A DNA stretch of 64,000 bases, taken from contig NZ_JAAIIH010000010.1 of NCBI RefSeq assembly GCF_012932365.1, positions 1 through 64,000 on the forward strand. The letters run 5' to 3'. Under the pieces are notes generated by a model. The model did no database searches. It was given only the letters and a program-made list of their open reading frames with translations, and had not been told where the DNA came from. Both the position numbers and the translations under genes were made by a program. Within the stretch, counting starts at the first letter, position 1. Every line of letters starts with the position of its first letter. Shown here in pieces: positions 55,891-64,000 of this stretch. This DNA is from Bifidobacterium moraviense (GTDB lineage: Bacteria; Actinomycetota; Actinomycetes; Actinomycetales; Bifidobacteriaceae).

Positions 55891-56022
55891 GCATTTCTGC
55901 CGATCCTTGGCACGCATGACGCAGGTGTAGGCAGATCTGCGTCGTGACGGCCGGTTTTCGGGCCCGATGAACGCATTTCTGCCGATCCTTGCATGATGCA
56001 TGCCAAGGATCGGCAGAAATGC
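55891..56022. repeat. Inverted/direct repeat of GCATTTCTGCCGATCCTT
   Basis: GCATTTCTGCCGATCCTT occurs directly at 55891-55908 and 55973-55990, and inverted at 56005-56022. The last two form an 18-bp perfect hairpin with a 14-nt loop (GCATGATGCATGCC). It fills the 336-bp gap between pncB and the HIT gene, in which no gene is seen; the hairpin may terminate pncB. Confidence 0.78.
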
Positions 56023-56161
56023 ACCCGCACCGGCGGCGGTGATATGCGCCCATGCCGGCCGGGGCCGTCGAACCGCTGCACATCGCGGCAACAGGCGGTC
56101 GCCGCGCCGGCGCGGCGGTACAGTGGAACCTGAATTCACTCGCCAATCAAAGGAGAACGAC

Positions 56162-56590
56162 ATGAGTGAAGCTGAACCCTGCGCCTACTGCGACGAAGGC
56201 GCGCCGCTGGACGCGTTCGGCATCAAGATCACGGAGCTGCCGGCTTCCAAGGTGGTGCTGTTCAAGGAGCAGAGCCATCCGGGACGCGTGATCGTGGCCT
56301 CCAAGTACCACGTCAGCGAGATCGTGGACCTCACCCCCGAGCAGCGCGCGGCGTTCTTCGCCGACGTGGAGCGCGTGGCCGAGGCCGTGCACAAGCTGTT
56401 CAACCCGGACAAGGTGAACTACGGCGCCTACGGCGACACCGGCCATCATCTGCACTTCCACCTCGTGCCCAAGTACCATGACGATCCGTTCGAGTGGGGC
56501 AGCACGTTTGCCATGAACCCGGACCGCAAGCACCTGACGGACGCCGAATACGACGAGCTCGTGGCCAAGTACCGCGAGGCGCTCGCCTGA
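56162..56590 (+). CDS. HIT-family nucleotide-binding hydrolase
   Basis: A 142-aa histidine-triad protein, probably hydrolysing purine phosphoramidates. It begins CAYCDEGAPLDAFGIKITELPASKVVLFKEQSHPGRVIV and has the catalytic triad in DTGHHLHFHLVPK (HxHxH). AAAGGAGAA lies 6 nt before ATG. It is followed in the same direction by rph and rdgB, possibly partly co-transcribed. Confidence 0.92.
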   Translation: MSEAEPCAYCDEGAPLDAFGIKITELPASKVVLFKEQSHPGRVIVASKYHVSEIVDLTPEQRAAFFADVERVAEAVHKLFNPDKVNYGAYGDTGHHLHFHLVPKYHDDPFEWGSTFAMNPDRKHLTDAEYDELVAKYREALA

Positions 56591-56776
56591 ATTCCGGTCG
56601 ACGGATGACGGCGATGACGGCCGGCGCGCCTCCCCGCGAGGCGGCCGGCCGTTCGCATGCGCGGGCGGATCGTGGGCGCGGTGCGAGCGCGGCGCGAGCG
56701 GGTTCGCACGCGGCGACGTCACGCGCGGACGCGCGCGCAGGTGCTAGGGTGTGCGAGGAACTTCAGGAGGTTACGC

Positions 56777-57544
56777 ATGGCTGAGATCAAGGATCTGCTG
56801 GCGGGAACGGGCACCGTGGTCCGTCCCGACGGGCGCAAGGTGGACGAGCTGCGTCCGGTGTCCATCACCCGTCACTTCACCGACGCGCCGGAGGGGTCGG
56901 TGCTCATCTGCTGCGGCAACACGCGTGTGATGTGCACGGCCACGTTCACTCCGGGCGTGCCGCGCTGGCGCAAGGATTCGGGGCTCGGCTGGGTGACCGC
57001 CGAGTACGCGATGCTGCCGCGCGCCACCGCCGAGCGCACCGACCGCGAGTCGGTCAAGGGCAAGATCGGCGGCCGCACGCACGAGATCAGCCGACTCATC
57101 GGCCGCTGCCTCAGGGGCGTGGTCAACATGAAGGCGCTGGGCGAGAACCAGATCCAGATCGACTGCGACGTACTGCAGGCCGACGGCGGCACGCGCACCG
57201 CATCCGTCACCGGCGCGTACGTGGCGCTCGTCGACGCGCTGCACTGGGCCGAGCGTCACAAGCACATCCGCTCCGCCGGCCGCGTGCTCAACGATTCCGT
57301 GTCCGCCGTCTCCGTGGGCGTGATCAATGGCACGCCGATGCTGGACCTGCCGTACGTGGAGGACAGCCAGGCTATGACCGACATGAACGTGGCGATGACC
57401 GGCTCCGGCAAGTTCATCGAGATCCAGGGCACCGCCGAGCATCGTCCGTTCGACCGCGACGAGCTCAACGTGCTGCTCGATCTGGCGGCCAAGGGCAACA
57501 AGGAGCTGCAGGCCGCGCAGCGTGCGGCGCTGGCGCAGGACTGA
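56777..57544 (+). CDS. rph: Ribonuclease PH
   Basis: A phosphate-dependent 3'-5' exonuclease that trims tRNA 3' ends. The 255-aa protein has [80 protein letters not shown] and [23 protein letters not shown] is 6 nt before ATG. TAGGGT at about 56744 may be its -10 box. It is followed after 88 bp by rdgB, the usual order in actinobacteria. Confidence 0.96.
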   Translation: MAEIKDLLAGTGTVVRPDGRKVDELRPVSITRHFTDAPEGSVLICCGNTRVMCTATFTPGVPRWRKDSGLGWVTAEYAMLPRATAERTDRESVKGKIGGRTHEISRLIGRCLRGVVNMKALGENQIQIDCDVLQADGGTRTASVTGAYVALVDALHWAERHKHIRSAGRVLNDSVSAVSVGVINGTPMLDLPYVEDSQAMTDMNVAMTGSGKFIEIQGTAEHRPFDRDELNVLLDLAAKGNKELQAAQRAALAQD

Positions 57545-57632
57545 TCGATTCGCGACTGATCGATTCGCGGCCGATTACGGACTGATCGCACACAGATCGC
57601 ACGACACATACGACACACACAGAGGAGGGACC

Positions 57633-58310
57633 ATGGCCGATACGATCACCGTGGTGGTGGCCACGCACAACGAAGGCAAGCTGGTGGAGATCCGCCGCAT
57701 CCTCGAGGAGGGGCTCGGCGCCGACGCCGCGCGCATCGAGCTGAAGTCCGCGGGGTCGCTGGGGCTCGACGACCCCACCGAGACCGGCGTGACGTTCGAG
57801 GAGAACGCGCTGCTCAAGGCGCGCGACGCCGCAAGGCAGACCGGCATGCCGGCCATCGCCGACGACTCCGGACTCATCGTGGACGTGATGGGCGCCGCCC
57901 CCGGCATCCTGTCCGCCCGCTGGGCCGGTGCGCACGGGCACGACGCGGCCAACAACGCGCTGCTGCTCGCGCAGATCGACGACATCCCGGACGCCAAGCG
58001 CACGGCCCGCTTCCGCTGCGCCGCCGCGCTGGTGGTGCCGGCGGCAGCCGGTTCCGAGACCGGTTCCGAGACCGTGGAGCTGGGCGAGATGCCGGGCGTG
58101 ATCATCCGCAAGGCGCGCGGCGAGCACGGCTTCGGCTACGATCCGATCTTCGTGCCGGACGACCAGCCCGGCCGCACCAGCGACGACCCCGACCACGAGG
58201 GCGAGCCGCTGACGAGCGCCGAGATGACGCCGAAGGAGAAGAACGCGATCTCGCACCGCGGCAAGGCGCTGCGCGCGCTGGTGCCCGCGATCGAGGCGCT
58301 GCTCGGCTGA
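57633..58310 (+). CDS. rdgB: XTP/dITP pyrophosphatase (RdgB/HAM1)
   Basis: A house-cleaning enzyme hydrolysing dITP, dXTP and related non-canonical purine nucleotides. The 225-aa protein shows VVATHNEGKLVEIRRIL, TFEENALLKARDAARQTGMPAIADDSGL, GILSARWAG and GFGYDPIFVPD, then SHRGKALRAL. GAGGAGGG is 2-6 nt before ATG. It is followed by a terminator 70 bp downstream. Confidence 0.96.
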   Translation: MADTITVVVATHNEGKLVEIRRILEEGLGADAARIELKSAGSLGLDDPTETGVTFEENALLKARDAARQTGMPAIADDSGLIVDVMGAAPGILSARWAGAHGHDAANNALLLAQIDDIPDAKRTARFRCAAALVVPAAAGSETGSETVELGEMPGVIIRKARGEHGFGYDPIFVPDDQPGRTSDDPDHEGEPLTSAEMTPKEKNAISHRGKALRALVPAIEALLG

Positions 58311-58379
58311 CGCGGCAAGCGGATCCGCGCGGCCGATGCGGCTCGCGGGGCCGCGCTCGATCGTGCCGCGCAGGGACAT

Positions 58380-58422
58380 GGCAACGGACGCATGGCAGGG
58401 CTGTGCGTCCGCTGCCGTTTTT
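58380..58422 (+). terminator. Terminator of rdgB
   Basis: An imperfect 13-bp stem (GGCAACGGACGCA with TGCGTCCGCTGCC) and an 11-nt loop are followed by GTTTTT. Confidence 0.85.
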
Positions 58423-58490
58423 CATATGCGCGCATACGCAGCTGACGGTATTCGGGCGCTGAAATGGTCGGTTGCGTATGCGTGCATATG
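58423..58490. repeat. 18-bp inverted repeat around 58456
   Basis: CATATGCGCGCATACGCA (58423-58440) and its complement with one mismatch (58473-58490) lie right after the rdgB terminator. Confidence 0.65.
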
Positions 58491-58569
58491 CGGACGTAGG
58501 GGTTTTGTAGGGTTTCGTCGGTCCGGACGTGCGGGCGGTCGCCTGCGTGCGTGGCGGGAGGTGCCGATC

Positions 58570-58600
58570 AGGCAGTTTTTCTGGGGAAACTGCCTTTGCG
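58570..58600 (+). terminator. Second terminator-like hairpin before the tRNA genes
   Basis: AGGCAGTTT with AAACTGCCT (9 bp) around 8 nt is followed by TTGCGTGACTTTTC. No plus-strand gene precedes it closely. Confidence 0.5.
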
Positions 58601-58625
58601 TGACTTTTCAAGGGGCATTCGGGAA

Positions 58626-58791
58626 CACTCAGAAGAAGGGACCCTACTTCTGAGTGGGTGTCTTGGGTAGAGCCTCGTTCGGAGACCTTGACGATTGGCG
58701 GAATGATGCGGTTTTCCCGTTGCCGACGACGCGAATTCCGATGGTCCTTGCGCGGACGGACACTCAGAAGAAGGGACCCCTGTTCTGAGTG
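58626..58791. repeat. Pair of similar hairpins (CACTCAGAAGAAGGGACCC)
   Basis: The first copy runs 58626-58656 (CACTCAGAAG...CTTCTGAGTG). The second runs 58761-58791 with the same left half and TTCTGAGTG at the right. They are about 135 bp apart downstream of tRNA-Leu. Their role is unknown; they may help end or process the tRNA transcripts. Confidence 0.6.
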
Positions 58792-58852
58792 CCTCTCGCG
58801 TCGGGCCTTCCGCGCCGATGCCGGCTCCTCCCGGTCTTCCGCGCCGAAGCGC

Positions 58853-58936
58853 TGGTGCGCGAGATGGGACTTGAACCCACACGTCTAGGACACAGGAACC
58901 TAAATCCTGCGCGTCTACCAATTCCGCCACTCGCGC
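58853..58936 (-). tRNA. tRNA-Leu (anticodon UAG)
   Basis: On the minus strand GCGCGAG...CTCGCGC closes the acceptor stem. The anticodon stem CAGGA/TCCTG encloses a loop with TAG at positions 34-36, which reads CUA/CUN leucine codons. There is a class II variable arm (TGTCCTAGACGT region) and GGTTCAAGTCC T arm. CCA is encoded at the 3' end (58855-58853). Confidence 0.95.
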
Positions 58937-58960
58937 GTGATGTGCAACCGCATGATATGC

Positions 58961-58997
58961 AAAACCCTAGGCGTTCCGTGCTCGGACGCGCCTAGGG
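58961..58997 (-). terminator. Rho-independent terminator of tRNA-Thr
   Basis: On the minus strand CCCTAGGCG and CGCCTAGGG (9 bp) pair and are followed by TTTTGC. It lies 10 nt after the tRNA-Thr 3' end. Confidence 0.85.
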
Positions 58998-59006
58998 TGC
59001 TGCCGG

Positions 59007-59079
59007 AGCCACTTGTCAGAATCGAACTGACGACCTGCTCATTACGAGTGAGCCGCTCTACCGACTGAGCTAAAGTGGC
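59007..59079 (-). tRNA. tRNA-Thr (anticodon CGU)
   Basis: On the minus strand GCCACTT...AAGTGGC forms the acceptor. The anticodon loop CTCGTAA has CGT at 34-36, reading ACG threonine. D arm AGCTCAGTCGGTAGAGC and T arm GTTCGATTCTGAC are canonical. CCA is not encoded; the 3' end reads TCCG. Confidence 0.95.
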
Positions 59080-59245
59080 GTCGTGCCCGGAAAGCATTCG
59101 CTATCCGCACACGAGTATTAGACCATACCGCATGCCGCGGACGTTGTCCAATCCGTCGCGAGTCGCGCATGATGCTTCGGCGCATCGCGGGCGCGTATTC
59201 GGTGCGCGTTCGGTGCGCGGTCGGCGCATGGGCGACAATGGAGGC

Positions 59246-60409
59246 ATGACACGTGGCTCCAGTGGTATCGGCGGCGGCAGCGGCGCCGGCTTCGACGACT
59301 TCTATGCGATCATCCCCGCCGGCGGGACCGGCACCCGCCTGTGGCCGCTGTCCCGCGCCTCCAGACCCAAGTTCCTGTACGACCTGCTCGGCTCCGGACG
59401 CACGATGATCCAGTCCACGTACGACCGACTGGCCGCCATCGCCGGCGGCGACCACGTGGTGGTGTCCACCGGCGCGCAGCACGAGGCCGCCGTGCGCGAG
59501 CAGCTGCCGGAACTCGGGGCGCAGCAGCTCTTTGCCGAGCCGCTGCCGCGCGATTCCACGGCCGCGATCGGACTGGCCGCGGCGGTGCTCGCGCGCCGTC
59601 ACGGGCGCGACATCGTGGTGGGATCCTTCGCCGCGGACCACGTGATCCGCGACGACAAGGCCTTCGCCGAATCGGTGCGCCAGGCCGTGGCCGCCGCCCG
59701 CGCCGGATACGTGACGACCATCGGCATCGCGGCCACGCGCCCCTCCACGGCGTTCGGCTACATCCATCAGGGCGCCTCGCTCGCCGACTCCGTGCCCGAC
59801 GCCCCGGACGCGCGCGTGGTGGAGCGCTTCGTGGAGAAGCCGGACGCCGCCACCGCGCTGGCGTACCTGAACACCGGCGAATACCGCTGGAACGCCGGCA
59901 TGTTCGTGATGCGCGCCGGCGTGCTGCTGGACCGGCTGCACGAGTACAAGCCGCGGCTGGCCGAGGCGCTCGACCGCATCGCCGACGCGTGGATGGCGGG
60001 GCCGGACGCGCGCCTGATCGCGATGGATCGCTACTGGCCGGGACTGGAGAAGATCGCGTTCGACTACGCGATCGCCGAGCCGCTCTCGCTGGCGGGTGGC
60101 GTGGCGATGGTGCCGGGCGGCTTCGGCTGGGATGACATCGGCGACTTCAATTCGGTGGCGGCGCTGCTGCCCAGCGTGAGCCCCACGAACGTCAAGGTGC
60201 TGGGCGACACGGAGCGCGTGGCGCATCTCGATTCCGCGGGCGACGTGGTGGTGCCCGCCTCCGGGCGTCTGGTGGCGCTGCTGGGCGTGGACGACATGGT
60301 GGTGGTGGACACCCCGGACGCGCTGCTGGTGGCGCCGCGAGCCCGCAGCCAGGAGATCAAGGCGATGGTGGAGCATCTGCGCGAGGTGGGTCGGACGGAC
60401 GTGCTGTAG
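59246..60409 (+). CDS. manC: Mannose-1-phosphate guanylyltransferase
   Basis: Makes GDP-mannose from mannose-1-phosphate and GTP for cell-wall or exopolysaccharide glycosylation. The 387-aa protein has the nucleotidyltransferase signature PAGGTGTRLWPLSRASRPKFLYDL, VVGSFAADHVIRD, VERFVEKPDAATALAYLNTGEYRWNAGMFVMR and PGGFGWDDIGDF. It lacks the C-terminal mannose isomerase domain. GACAAT ends 6 nt before ATG and GGAGG overlaps the gap, so it is probably leaderless. It is divergent from the tRNA genes. Confidence 0.93.
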   Translation: MTRGSSGIGGGSGAGFDDFYAIIPAGGTGTRLWPLSRASRPKFLYDLLGSGRTMIQSTYDRLAAIAGGDHVVVSTGAQHEAAVREQLPELGAQQLFAEPLPRDSTAAIGLAAAVLARRHGRDIVVGSFAADHVIRDDKAFAESVRQAVAAARAGYVTTIGIAATRPSTAFGYIHQGASLADSVPDAPDARVVERFVEKPDAATALAYLNTGEYRWNAGMFVMRAGVLLDRLHEYKPRLAEALDRIADAWMAGPDARLIAMDRYWPGLEKIAFDYAIAEPLSLAGGVAMVPGGFGWDDIGDFNSVAALLPSVSPTNVKVLGDTERVAHLDSAGDVVVPASGRLVALLGVDDMVVVDTPDALLVAPRARSQEIKAMVEHLREVGRTDVL

Positions 60410-60670
60410 CCACGGTGCGTCGCGGCGCGTCATGGTGCATCACAGCGCGCATGGCTCGTCGCGGCGTGCGCGGATGTCGCTGCGGTGACGGGAGTGCGTC
60501 GCGCGGGTGACGTTTCGGCGTCGCGCGCGTGCCGTCTGCGCGTCGATGCCGAATGTGTGCGGTTCTGTCGGCTTTTGTGAGTATCGTCGTGTCTGGAAGG
60601 AAACGCCGCCGCCGCGTTTTCGCATCACGGCGTCGGCGCTTTCAACGTGATGATGAAAGGATCCATTCTT

Positions 60671-62368
60671 ATGGCCATCAATCCTCCGGTTGACGCTACG
60701 CAGACCCCGGCCTGGGCCGCCCTGCAGAAGCACTACGACGATCTTCAGGCCGAGGGCATCGATCTCAAGAAGTGGTTCGCCGACGAACCCGACCGCGTCG
60801 AGCAGCTGTCCTTCGAGGCCGGCGACCTGCACTTCGACCTGTCCAAGAACCTCATCAAGCCCGAGACCCTGAAGCTCTTCGCCGATCTGGCCAAGGACGT
60901 CAAGCTCGACGAGCGCGTCAAGGCCATGGTCTCCGGCGTGCACATCAACAACACCGAGGACCGCGCCGTGCTGCACACCGCGCTGCGCCGCCCGGTGGAG
61001 GACGAGGGCAAGCTCATCGTCGACGGCCAGGACGTCGTCAAGGACGTGCGCGAGACCCTCGACCGCATCTACGCCTTCGCCGACAAGGTCCGCTCCGGCG
61101 AGTGGAAGGGCGTGACCGGCAAGAAGATCACGACCGTCGTCAACATCGGCATCGGCGGCTCCGACCTCGGCCCCAACATGGCGTACGAGGCCCTCAAGCC
61201 GTACGCGGACGCCGGCATCTCCGCCCGCTACATCTCCAACATCGACCCGAACGACCTGGCCGAGAAGACCAAGGGCCTGGATCCGGAGACCACGCTGTTC
61301 ATCATCGTCTCCAAGACCTTCACCACGCTGGAGACCCTGACCAACGCCCGCGAGGCCCGCACATGGCTGCTCGAGGGCCTCAAGGCCTCCGGCGCGATCG
61401 ACGGCTCCGACGCGCAGCGCGCCGACGCCATCAAGAAGCACTTCGTGGCCGTGTCCACCGCGCTCGACAAGGTCGAGGCGTTCGGCATCGATCCCGCCAA
61501 CGCGTTCGGCTTCTGGAACTGGGTCGGCGGCCGCTACTCCGTCGACTCCGCCGTCGGCACCTCGCTGGCCGTCGTGCTCGGCCCGGCGCGCTTCGAGGAG
61601 TTCCTGCACGGCTTCCACGAGATCGACGAGTACTTCGTCAACACCCCGGTGGAGAAGAACGTCGTCGCCCTGCTCGGCCTGCTCAACGTGTGGTACCGCA
61701 ACTTCTTCAACGTGGCCGCGCACGCCGTGCTGCCGTACGACCAGTACCTGCACCGCTTCCCGGCCTACCTGCAGCAGCTCACCATGGAGTCCAACGGCAA
61801 GTCGATCCGCTGGGACGGCACCCCCGTCACCACGCAGACCGGCGAGATCTTCTGGGGCGAGCCCGGCACCAACGGCCAGCACGCCTTCTACCAGCTGATC
61901 CACCAGGGCACCCAGCTCATCCCCGCCGACTTCATCGCGTTCGTCAACACGCCGAACCCGACCAAGGACGGCGACCAGGACGTGCACGAGCTGTTCCTCG
62001 GCAACTACTTCGCGCAGACCAAGGCGCTGGCGTTCGGCAAGACCGCCGACGAGGTGCGCGCCGAAGGCACGCCGGAGGCCATCGTCCCGGCCCGCGTCTT
62101 CACCGGCAACAAGCCCACCACGTCCATCCTCGGCGTGGCGCTGACCCCGTTCGCGCTCGGCGAGCTCATCGCCCTGTACGAGCACATCACCCTCGTCGAG
62201 GGCACGGTGTGGGGCCTTGACTCCTACGATCAGTGGGGCGTCGAGCTGGGCAAGCAGCTGGCCAAGCAGATCACGCCGGCCATCTCCCAGGACGACGAGG
62301 CGCTGGCCGCGCAGGACGCGTCCACGCAGAGCCTGATCAAGTTCTACCGCGAGCACCGCGAGTTCTGA
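60671..62368 (+). CDS. pgi: Glucose-6-phosphate isomerase
   Basis: Interconverts glucose-6-phosphate and fructose-6-phosphate, feeding the fructose-6-phosphate phosphoketolase (bifid) shunt. The 565-aa protein starts [15 protein letters not shown]. It has [26 protein letters not shown], a catalytic Glu/His region ([23 protein letters not shown]), and a C-terminal [22 protein letters not shown] lies 9 nt before ATG 60671. No known regulator site is visible in the 261-bp upstream gap. Confidence 0.97.
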   Translation: MAINPPVDATQTPAWAALQKHYDDLQAEGIDLKKWFADEPDRVEQLSFEAGDLHFDLSKNLIKPETLKLFADLAKDVKLDERVKAMVSGVHINNTEDRAVLHTALRRPVEDEGKLIVDGQDVVKDVRETLDRIYAFADKVRSGEWKGVTGKKITTVVNIGIGGSDLGPNMAYEALKPYADAGISARYISNIDPNDLAEKTKGLDPETTLFIIVSKTFTTLETLTNAREARTWLLEGLKASGAIDGSDAQRADAIKKHFVAVSTALDKVEAFGIDPANAFGFWNWVGGRYSVDSAVGTSLAVVLGPARFEEFLHGFHEIDEYFVNTPVEKNVVALLGLLNVWYRNFFNVAAHAVLPYDQYLHRFPAYLQQLTMESNGKSIRWDGTPVTTQTGEIFWGEPGTNGQHAFYQLIHQGTQLIPADFIAFVNTPNPTKDGDQDVHELFLGNYFAQTKALAFGKTADEVRAEGTPEAIVPARVFTGNKPTTSILGVALTPFALGELIALYEHITLVEGTVWGLDSYDQWGVELGKQLAKQITPAISQDDEALAAQDASTQSLIKFYREHREF

Positions 62369-62479
62369 TCGCGTTCGCGCCGATCGACTGACGACCGAGG
62401 CCGGCATCCGCTGCGTGCGGGTGCCGGCCTCGTCGTATGCGCGGGTCGTATGCGCGGCCGTATCGCGGTGCGCGTCCGC

Positions 62480-63649
62480 TCAGCCGCGGCTCGGCGCGGG
62501 CCCGGTGGAGTCGCGCGTCGCCAGATCGGCCGGCACGAGCCCCATGCCGTGCGCGGTGCGGTCGAACTCCGGGGCGTCGCCCTCGCCGAGCAGCGAGAGC
62601 AGCGCGCCGGTGGCCTTGACGCCCACCTGGTCGAACTGCGGGTGCACGGTGGTGAGCGGGGGATAGAAGTTGTCGGCGCCGGGGATGTCGTCGAAGCCCA
62701 CCACGCTCACGTCCTGCGGGATGCGCAGCCCGTGCTCGTGCAGCGCGCGCATCACCGCCGCGGCCTGGTTGTCGTTCGCGGTGACGATGGCGGTGGGCAC
62801 CGGCTGCCCGGAGGACAGGTAGCCGTCCAGCGCCTCGGTGGTCGCCGCGTAGGCCGCGGAGGCATCCCACGAGTCCACGTCCAGCGTGCGCGACGCGATG
62901 CCGAGCTTGGCCGCGTAGTGGTCCCATGCCATGTGCCGGGTGACGGCGTCGCGCCAGCCCTTGGCGCCGGTGAGGTACAGCGCGTCGCGGTGGCCCAGAT
63001 CGTGCAGCAGGGTCGCCACGTCGCGCATGGCGCTCCACTGGTCGATGCCGATGAACGCCAGCGGACCGCCGGTGCCGCCCAGCGCCACGGCCTCGTCCGA
63101 GGCGAACGTGCCGTGCGACGACGTGAGCAGGATGCGCGGGATCGTGGTGCTCATGCGCAGCGCGGACAGCAGCGTCTTGTCGGTGGGAGCGATGCAGATG
63201 AGCGCGTCCACGTCCTGCTCGCTGAAGCTGCGTGCGGCGGAGTCGAAGCCCTGGCGTTCGAACTCGGCGCGCGGCACGATGGCCACGGACAGGAACATGT
63301 CGTGCCGGCGCACGCCCGTCTCGATGGAGGCGAGCGTGTTGATGGGGCCGAAGAAGTTGATGGAGCAGGCGATCAGGCCCACGGTGCGCGACCGGTTCGA
63401 CGCGAGGGCGCGCGCGGAGTTGGAGCGCCGGTAGCCCAGCTGGGCGATGGCGGCCTCCACCTTGGCGCGCGTGGCGTCGGAGACGTCCGGCGAATCGTTG
63501 ATGACGCGCGAAACCGTCTGATGCGACACCCCTGCGAGTCGTGCGACCTCGAACATGGACGGGCGCTTGCCGCCGCTGCGTTTTGCGCTGGCACCGTTCA
63601 CTACCACTGCTACTTCTTCCCGAGTGCTTGCGTACAACACTCCCAGCAT
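62480..63649 (-). CDS. LacI-family transcriptional regulator
   Basis: A sugar-responsive repressor. The N-terminal HTH (MFEVARLAGVSHQTVSRVINDSPDVSDATRAKVEAAIAQLGYR) is followed by a periplasmic-binding-protein-like effector domain (NRSRTVGLIACSINFFGPINTLASIETG to GADNFYPPLTTVHPQFDQVGVKATG). Length is about 380-390 aa depending on start. The longest reading starts at 63649 but that ATG lies inside TATGCT. TTG 63637 follows that box by 7 nt, so leaderless TTG initiation is possible. A downstream GTG behind GGGAAGAAG is another option. Effector and targets are unknown; neither pgi nor rnhB is an obvious target. Confidence 0.88.
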   Translation of the reverse strand: MLGVLYASTREEVAVVVNGASAKRSGGKRPSMFEVARLAGVSHQTVSRVINDSPDVSDATRAKVEAAIAQLGYRRSNSARALASNRSRTVGLIACSINFFGPINTLASIETGVRRHDMFLSVAIVPRAEFERQGFDSAARSFSEQDVDALICIAPTDKTLLSALRMSTTIPRILLTSSHGTFASDEAVALGGTGGPLAFIGIDQWSAMRDVATLLHDLGHRDALYLTGAKGWRDAVTRHMAWDHYAAKLGIASRTLDVDSWDASAAYAATTEALDGYLSSGQPVPTAIVTANDNQAAAVMRALHEHGLRIPQDVSVVGFDDIPGADNFYPPLTTVHPQFDQVGVKATGALLSLLGEGDAPEFDRTAHGMGLVPADLATRDSTGPAPSRG

Positions 63650-63668
63650 ACACAGGGAGACGTGCGCT

Positions 63669-63683
63669 TGTGAGCGTTCACGT
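63669..63683. promoter_or_regulatory. LacI-type operator overlapping the regulator promoter
   Basis: TGTGAGCGTTCACG is a near-perfect dyad (TGTGA/TCACG, one mismatch), resembling the classical lac operator TGTGAGCG-CTCACA. It overlaps the expected -35 region for TATGCT. It suggests that the LacI protein controls its own gene. A second CG-centred box (AAACGTTCC) follows at 63685-63693. Confidence 0.5.
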
Positions 63684-63708
63684 CAAACGTTCCAAATAGT
63701 CGACGACG

Positions 63709-64000
63709 TCAGCGCAGATGCCAGCTGACGCGGTGCAGCGGCGTGGGGCCGAGTTCCGCGATGGCGGCCCGGTGCGCGGCCGACCCGTAGCCCTTGTTGC
63801 GCTCCCACGCGTAGGGCTCCCACTCGGGATGTTCGCGCGCGATGTCCGTCATGAGCCGGTCGCGCGTCACCTTGGCGATCACGGCGGCCGTGGCCACGGT
63901 GGCGCAGTGGCGGTCGCCCTTGACCTGCGTGACCACGTGCGGCGCCGCCGGCAGATCCGGGGCGTCGAAGGTGTCCACGGTCCTGGTGATGTAGTCGTAC
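63709..64000 (-). CDS. rnhB: Ribonuclease HII, C-terminal part (cut by window end)
   Basis: Only the last 97 codons are present; the gene begins beyond 64000. HVVTQVKGDRHCATVATAAVIAKVTRDRLM matches the conserved RNase HII block with the third acidic residue region, followed by RDRLMTDIAREHPEWEPYAWERNKGYGSAAHRAAI and a Trp-His-Leu end. RNase HII removes ribonucleotides from RNA:DNA hybrids. Confidence 0.9.
   Translation of the reverse strand, partial: YDYITRTVDTFDAPDLPAAPHVVTQVKGDRHCATVATAAVIAKVTRDRLMTDIAREHPEWEPYAWERNKGYGSAAHRAAIAELGPTPLHRVSWHLR

Noticed and set aside
55826..56161. Riboswitch upstream of the HIT gene or downstream of pncB
   Set aside because: Only the GCATTTCTGCCGATCCTT hairpin repeat is present; no known aptamer pattern is visible.

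Overview
The window is about 64 kb of high-GC, densely coding, actinobacterial chromosome. Gene order and protein styles point to Bifidobacterium. Supporting signs are the rpsP-khpA-rimM-trmD and rpmB-recG-rsmD neighbourhoods, the coaD-(DivIVA-like)-yceD-rpmF-rnc cluster, zinc-ribbon L28 and L32, the GH2 and GH30 glycosidases and an LPxTG-type pilin-like adhesin. The species cannot be fixed from sequence reading alone.

Layout: 1-170 is the end of an rRNA operon (5S plus terminator). 300-9000 holds an oligopeptide ABC transporter operon on the minus strand, flanked by two inverted copies of a structured repeat, and an amino-acid permease. 9.1-14.8 kb encodes a putative lipoprotein and a large sortase-anchored fibro-slime/SpaA adhesin. 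15-17.1 kb is accessory: an MNT-HEPN toxin-antitoxin pair, then an AT-rich island with a lipoprotein gene interrupted by an 11-G tract, a decayed paralogue and an IS30-like remnant. 17.2-21.2 kb has an XRE-type membrane regulator, a small membrane protein and a UMF1-type MFS transporter. 21.4-29 kb holds rpmB, recG, rsmD, trmD, rimM, khpA and rpsP. 29.6-36 kb has GH30 and GH2 glycosidases and a membrane-anchored EEP hydrolase. 36-44.7 kb has ffh, a CDF transporter, cysS, a class I amidotransferase and an ABC-F protein. 44.8-51.9 kb has a FitAB/VapBC-type pair, ilvBN, rnc, rpmF, yceD, a DivIVA-like protein and coaD. 52-64 kb has a DUF3039 protein, an aldo-keto reductase, a Pr6Pr-type membrane protein, pncB, a HIT protein, rph, rdgB, tRNA-Leu and tRNA-Thr, a mannose-1-phosphate guanylyltransferase, pgi, a LacI regulator and the start of rnhB (cut by the window end).

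Three patterns cut across the genes. First, many genes have a TAnnnT-like -10 box ending 6-8 nt before the start codon and no space for a 5' UTR, so leaderless mRNAs look common; this also settles several start codons. Second, long intergenic gaps are filled by at least four families of inverted-repeat (hairpin) elements, each in several copies. Third, the most structured of these is a roughly 226-bp element with four sites at exactly conserved spacing (42 bp, 141 bp, 42 bp), present as two oppositely oriented copies around the opp operon.
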